From: Melieria omissa
Lineage: Eukaryota; Arthropoda; Insecta; Diptera; Ulidiidae
Reading direction: 5' to 3'
DNA: 64,000 bases
Assembly: GCA_963971225.1 (NCBI GenBank)
Contig: OZ020269.1
Location: 4,030,001 to 4,094,000 of the forward strand
The number at the start of each line of letters is the position of its first letter. Position 1 is the first letter of the stretch. Under the pieces are notes generated by a model. That model did not search any database, was not told the origin of the DNA, and saw only the letters and a program-made list of their open reading frames with translations. The position numbers and the translations under genes were made by a program. Shown piece after piece: positions 59,816 through 64,000 of the stretch.

Positions 59816-61728
59816 TTGCGGGTGCGCCGTACCCCGCAAGCGCCACATGAGTGCCACACAATCACCTGCCGCCCGACAGCCGAGCGATAAAGCCAAAGCA
59901 CCGAAGTAAATACAGCATTGACAGCTGACAGCCTTTGCAAGATTTTACACGGACGCGTGTGACGGCTGCAGTTGTTGGGCGCGTAGCTTGCTCGGGCGTG
60001 GCAGCTGACAGCAATTGTGTGTCCTCTATGAGCACTCAATAGAATCTAACAGGTGGTTGTCAGCTTGGCAGCCACGAGATCGGACAATCAGGTTGCTGGC
60101 TCTTTGTTGGTGGGATAAAAGCGTTGAATGTGCACAAAGCGTAAACTAAAAATTAAAATGTTGTGTTGAGTGGTTAACAAACGGCTGAGTCATCGACTTG
60201 TTGCTTGTTCAAATTTCTATATGGATGAAAGGGTATGAATGATAGGACATGGATATGGCAATGCGAATTGATATGGAAAGGCCAGCAAAACACTCGTTCA
60301 CATTAAAATCAAACAGTTACCAATGTATGTTTGTGAAAGTAATGTTGCCAATGTTTGTAAAAAATCTCAATTGCACATTCTGAAAGTGCTCTTCACATGG
60401 ACAGTTCTAGGTTGCACTTTTCAGAGAACTACTTACATAACTAATGTTTACTTGCATACAAAATTTTATTTTCAATATTCATGCATTAACTAAATCTAGT
60501 TTCATATTTCAGCTAAAGTAGGAATCGAAAATTGTAAAATCCTCATTGTTTAGAAAAAAATTATTTTCCCTCTTGAAAATTTCCAGTTCAGGGATAATTT
60601 GAGGTTGCAGCAATGCTTGAATTTGAAAATTGTAACAAAATTTGCGGATAAAAATCGAATAAAATTTAGCTATTAACGAAATTGCAGGCCGCCAACTGCC
60701 AATTTCCTCCTGTTTTAATTCACAGCGATTTTCTACACAAATTAAATTAAATTTGCGCTCTGCTCGAATTCGCGCAAATTTCAGTTAAATCTTCTATTTC
60801 GTGTGCTATTTCAGGTTTCTATTGTTTGTGTTGGATTTCACGCTCCCACACACGATGCTACAATGAACACACACACACACACATGCACTCATGGGGACAC
60901 CGCGTTGCGTCGTTCGTCTAAATTTTTGTTGATCAAACAAAGCGCAGCTGGAATGCGAATTGAAGTGCGGTGAAAAATTGCTGTGGAAGGCGTGGGGGCG
61001 GCAAATATTTACCGCATTGCAGCGCGTACGATCGACTCGACTTGTCGATGTGTGAGTGTGTGTGTGTATCAAAGCGAAAGCATTGACAGCAGGCTGCGGG
61101 CGTGGCAGCAGCGTATTAATGCGTCAGCGCTGCCACAGTTACACAATCGCCGCCGCGCTGACCATGAAGGACTTACACCGCACCTCATAGCTGCGATTGC
61201 GTTTTGTGGCAGCGTGTGTGTGCGTTCTGCAGCTGTGACAGAAATCATATTAATGTTTTAAATAAATTAAAGCGACCGTGTCATTTGATTTATGTTCGCC
61301 AATTGACGCGTGACGTGGCAATTTGCAGCTGCCATCAGCTGCAGCGGCCATCGCGGCACCAATACAAACATTGACCGTCGCACTATGGCTCGTTTTGCCA
61401 TTTTTCGTTGCAAAAATCATAACTTTTGAACCAATAAAGATATTTAAAAAATTTAAACTGCATCTGAAAGTGTATCTAAGCTTTAAAATGGGCATAAACA
61501 GGGTTCACAGTAACAGGGGGCTTTAAAAGTCGTTGCCAAAGTTAAGATTTACTAAAACCTCATACTACAATGAAATTACTTTTTTGTTTGCATTAAAAAA
61601 TGAATTTTTTTATATATTGTTTCTAATAAATTAATATAATTTATTGATGCATACGTAATTTTTTACAAACAAGTTTTTTTTTTTAAGTTAAATTTTTTCA
61701 AAATCGCTATTTATGTACACTGGAAGGA

Positions 61729-61905
61729 ATGTCTAATAATAAAATTATTTTTAAGCTATATGTATCTGTAAGTTCTTTTTATGATCTTACAGATCTCATA
61801 GATGAAATAACTGGATCAGAAGAGACTGCTCACATGTTGAAAAGGTCTTCATTTTGTCTAGCTCGTGATATTTTGCAAGTGTTCATACATCAATACCTTT
61901 TTTAG
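61729..61905 (+). CDS. Small ORF of 58 codons, unidentified
   Basis: From the ATG at 61729 to the TAG at 61903-61905 the frame reads MSNNKIIFKLYVSVSSFYDL, TDLIDEITGSEETAHMLKRS and SFCLARDILQVFIHQYLF. The composition is balanced and helix-like rather than low-complexity, unusual for chance frames in such AT-rich DNA. It sits 53 bp before the SINE at 61958. I do not recognise it. It could be a remnant of a transposase or host exon, a small peptide gene, or chance. Confidence 0.2.
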   Translation: MSNNKIIFKLYVSVSSFYDLTDLIDEITGSEETAHMLKRSSFCLARDILQVFIHQYLF

Positions 61906-61957
61906 TCCTTATTTTTACATTCTTGAGCTTCAGACAATTCCCCTATTGGTAATCACC

Positions 61958-62352
61958 GGCCGCGATAGTCCAGCGGGTAGCGCGCTGGCTTCTCATACCA
62001 AAGGCCCCAGGTTCGATTCCTGGCTCGGGCTGGTGAAAAACTCGTCTACTTCTCTCGCTATCCACATGAAGGGAATGAGAATTACAAGAATTGCACAAGT
62101 GCGCTCTTGGCAGGCAATGGCAAAACCTCTAAGTGTGAACGAAAAACTGCCAATCGCCGTTCGGACTCGGCGTTAAAATGTAGGTCCCCTCCTTTCCAGA
62201 CCCGCTTGAAATGTGTGCTGTAGCATATGTTGGCAAAACAGTGTTGCATACACAGTTCAAAAACGGGTAAAATATGTGGTATCACAATGAGCCTTTCGGG
62301 CCTCCGAGTGTGTCTCTTATAGAGGCAGCCACCACAACCTAACCTAACCTAA
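61958..62352 (+). mobile_element. tRNA-derived SINE, near full-length copy
   Basis: The head (61958-62033) is tRNA-like: an A box TAGTCCAGCGG at 61966-61976 and a perfect B box GGTTCGATTCC at 62010-62020 within a good T arm. CTGGCTTCTCAT...AAGGCCC resembles tRNA-Glu most, tentatively. A body of about 240 bp with no known match follows. From TGTGGTATCACAATG (62275-62289) to the tail AACCTAACCTAACCTAA (62336-62352) it matches the 3' end of the LINE at 393-1756. A second, broken copy lies at 34495-35413 on the minus strand. The internal Pol III promoter plus a LINE-like tail defines a SINE. A clear target duplication was not found. Confidence 0.85.
61966..62020 (+). promoter_or_regulatory. Internal RNA polymerase III promoter (A and B boxes) of the SINE
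   Basis: A box TAGTCCAGCGG (61966-61976) and B box GGTTCGATTCC (62010-62020) are about 33 bp apart, the normal tRNA-type spacing. The B box fits the consensus at every position. Confidence 0.75.
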
Positions 62353-64000
62353 GCACTGGTATTCTATTAAATCCTTTCCATGTGCTAAAATTTTATGTAC
62401 CGTAGGAGTAAGTTTCTTCTAGAAGCACATGACTAAATAGTAAGTTCGTAGTAAATTTAATTGATGTGTGACTTATGGTTCCAACGTTATCGTCTAAAAA
62501 TGTTCAGAATCCACGGTCAAAAATGACATGGATTTTCCGACCTTCCGAGGTTGTTTCTCTTTTATTGCTCTAAGAAGTAAAGCGGCAAAAAGCGGCAGCT
62601 GAGTTTTGGAAGTTAGGTAAATAATTGAATAATAAATAACTACCCTCAATTTCACGGAGGTTATTTTTGGTATATTTTTTTTATTCTCGATCAGAGTTGA
62701 GTCTTTAGTCAAAATGTTAGTGAAAGACTGCAATCAAAAATTGAAGTCATTGACTGTGACTTCAACTGATTTAATTCGCATTTGATTGCATTCTTTAACA
62801 GCTCTGCTCATTTTCCTTGCAATTTTATGTCATCCACAAGTGAAGCAACTATAAATATTGGTTACGAAGAGTTCATTGGAGTTACGAAGAGCAGTCTGGC
62901 CCCGGTGACGAATCTTCAGAGGGCAAACTAAATGCAATGCAAATTAAATGGGCAGGACAGCCACTTTCCATATGAAAAATGGGGGAATGGTTCAAGGATG
63001 AGCACTTGAGGAATTCATCCACTGGCCACCGGCGCCTTAATGTATGCTTTATGCCTTTAAAAATTTACTCAGCCGTTTCATGGTTGTTTTCGTGCAACAG
63101 TTTTATTATACACTGCACACTTGGCCAAATCAGCCTCCATTTGCTATGATTTCGCATGTTTTTCAATTAATTTTTTCACGATTGCCCCAAGCAGTTTTTG
63201 TAAAACGCGCTGATTCTTCGCCCCAGTGCCCTGTGCCCTTGGGGTGGGAACCAGCATCGGCCTTGCCACCTGTTTTGGTTTTGGTCATAATGTTGGCTTT
63301 TGCGATTATGCGCTCACCTGCTGCTGTTGTTGGCGCTGCTGCTGCTGCATTTTTCGGCATTTCCTGCCCTCACAATTTTCCTTCTTCATATTTACTTTAT
63401 AGTTGCTGTTGTTTTTTGTTGTTGCTGCTGTTGTATCTGCTGCTGCCGTCGTTGTACTGTAAGGTAATTTGTTTGTATTTCTTTAAGCTTTGGAACAATT
63501 CCCATGGAGACGAGCGAAAAAATGCGGACGAAAGACGCAAAAAAAATATAGCACCTGGATGCAACACGGCGAGCGAGAAGCAAAGCTGCAGTTGAGGGTA
63601 AATGTTGCTCGCTTGCATTTGAAGTTAAAGTCGGCTTTGTCGTGTTGCCAGCAGACGCGGCCCGAAGGCACAGCGCTGCGGCGGAGCGGTGGCCAATTGG
63701 CGCGGGGACGGGTTTCATGTGGATGTTGCTTGTAGCGTGCAAGAGCAGCGGTTCCTTCCTGTGCGCTGCATTTCAGCGGCAAAGGGGATTAAGTTGGTAA
63801 TCCGGCCAAGTTATTGTAAGCAGGGAAATTTGCTGAAAGGGTTTCGGAGCAACAGCATCGATGTGGCGCACCTTTGCTGATTTGCATCGCGCAATGTGGC
63901 TGCATTGCTTATAATTGAAATTGAAGAAAATGCAAGAGAAAGAAACCTTTCGATTGCAACATAATTAATAATATCCGCGACGCGTTGGACTGGACATTTT
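62353..64000. other. Non-coding stretch to the window edge
   Basis: No gene is recognised. A 10-bp phrase GTTACGAAGAG is repeated at 62860 and 62881. The segment 63300-63460 is rich in CTG/TTG triplets and gives Ala/Leu-rich chance frames on both strands. Confidence 0.5.

Larger units (their letters stand above)
55552..61728. other. Non-coding stretch
   Basis: No gene is recognised. Small tandem repeats are listed separately. A GC-rich block at 56180-57320 with GCAACAGCAACAGC and CACACA tracts is open in several frames by composition. CA tracts lie at about 59763-59815 and 60868-60884. Confidence 0.6.

Noticed and set aside
61958..62033. Functional tRNA gene at the head of the SINE
   Set aside because: The acceptor stem halves (GCCGCGA and TCGGGC) do not pair properly and the sequence continues into the SINE body, so it is a tRNA-derived promoter and not a tRNA gene.

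Overview
This window reads as nuclear DNA of a fly. I infer Diptera, and a higher fly (tephritid-like) is plausible, from the type of transposons, the abundant CA/GT microsatellites and the CAA/CAG ('opa') triplet tracts; no marker gene fixes the species. No complete host protein-coding gene, rRNA or functional tRNA gene is visible. Most of the 64 kb is unique-looking non-coding DNA of the kind found in long introns or between genes. It holds a few GC-rich blocks that are open in several frames by composition only, and a handful of candidate first exons that I can support only weakly.

What can be annotated firmly is a set of decayed mobile elements, several with exact ends and target-site duplications. 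From left to right: an unidentified open minus-strand frame (1-262); the 3' part of an RNase H-bearing LINE on the minus strand with a (TTAGG)n tail (393-1756); a jockey/CR1-type LINE 3' end split by an 1148-bp hAT element with 8-bp duplications (3338-4730); a 949-bp Transib-like element with CACAGTG ends and a 5-bp CACTG duplication (7667-8615); a long perfect hairpin (13427-13471); a BEL/Pao retrotransposon remnant on the minus strand with pol followed by a separate zinc-knuckle ORF (13597-16437); and a Helitron-like element (22832-23362). Next come a tRNA-derived SINE interrupted by an internally deleted mauritiana-type mariner (34495-35413), a DD41D-type Tc1/mariner remnant (47917-48747), a TTAA-flanked inverted-repeat element (49670-50387), a 157-bp hAT MITE (55387-55543), and an almost complete 395-bp copy of the same SINE (61958-62352).

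The most interesting system is the SINE and its likely LINE partner. The two SINE copies and the LINE at the left edge share their 3' ends, from the 15-mer TGTGGTATCACAATG to an AACCT-repeat tail, while the bodies upstream are unrelated. This is the expected mark of a SINE that borrows the reverse transcriptase of a LINE by mimicking its 3' end. The nested mariner sits at a TA inside one SINE copy; removing it rebuilds the sequence of the intact copy, which gives a clear order of events. The Transib-like element is also notable, because its two ends look like antibody-gene recombination signals, with heptamer CACAGTG and an ACAAAA-type nonamer after 23 and 13 bp.

All element protein remnants carry stops, frameshifts or deletions, so none should be autonomous. 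Coordinates of exact-end elements come from direct reading of terminal repeats and duplications. Family names rest on remembered family motifs and were not tested by search.
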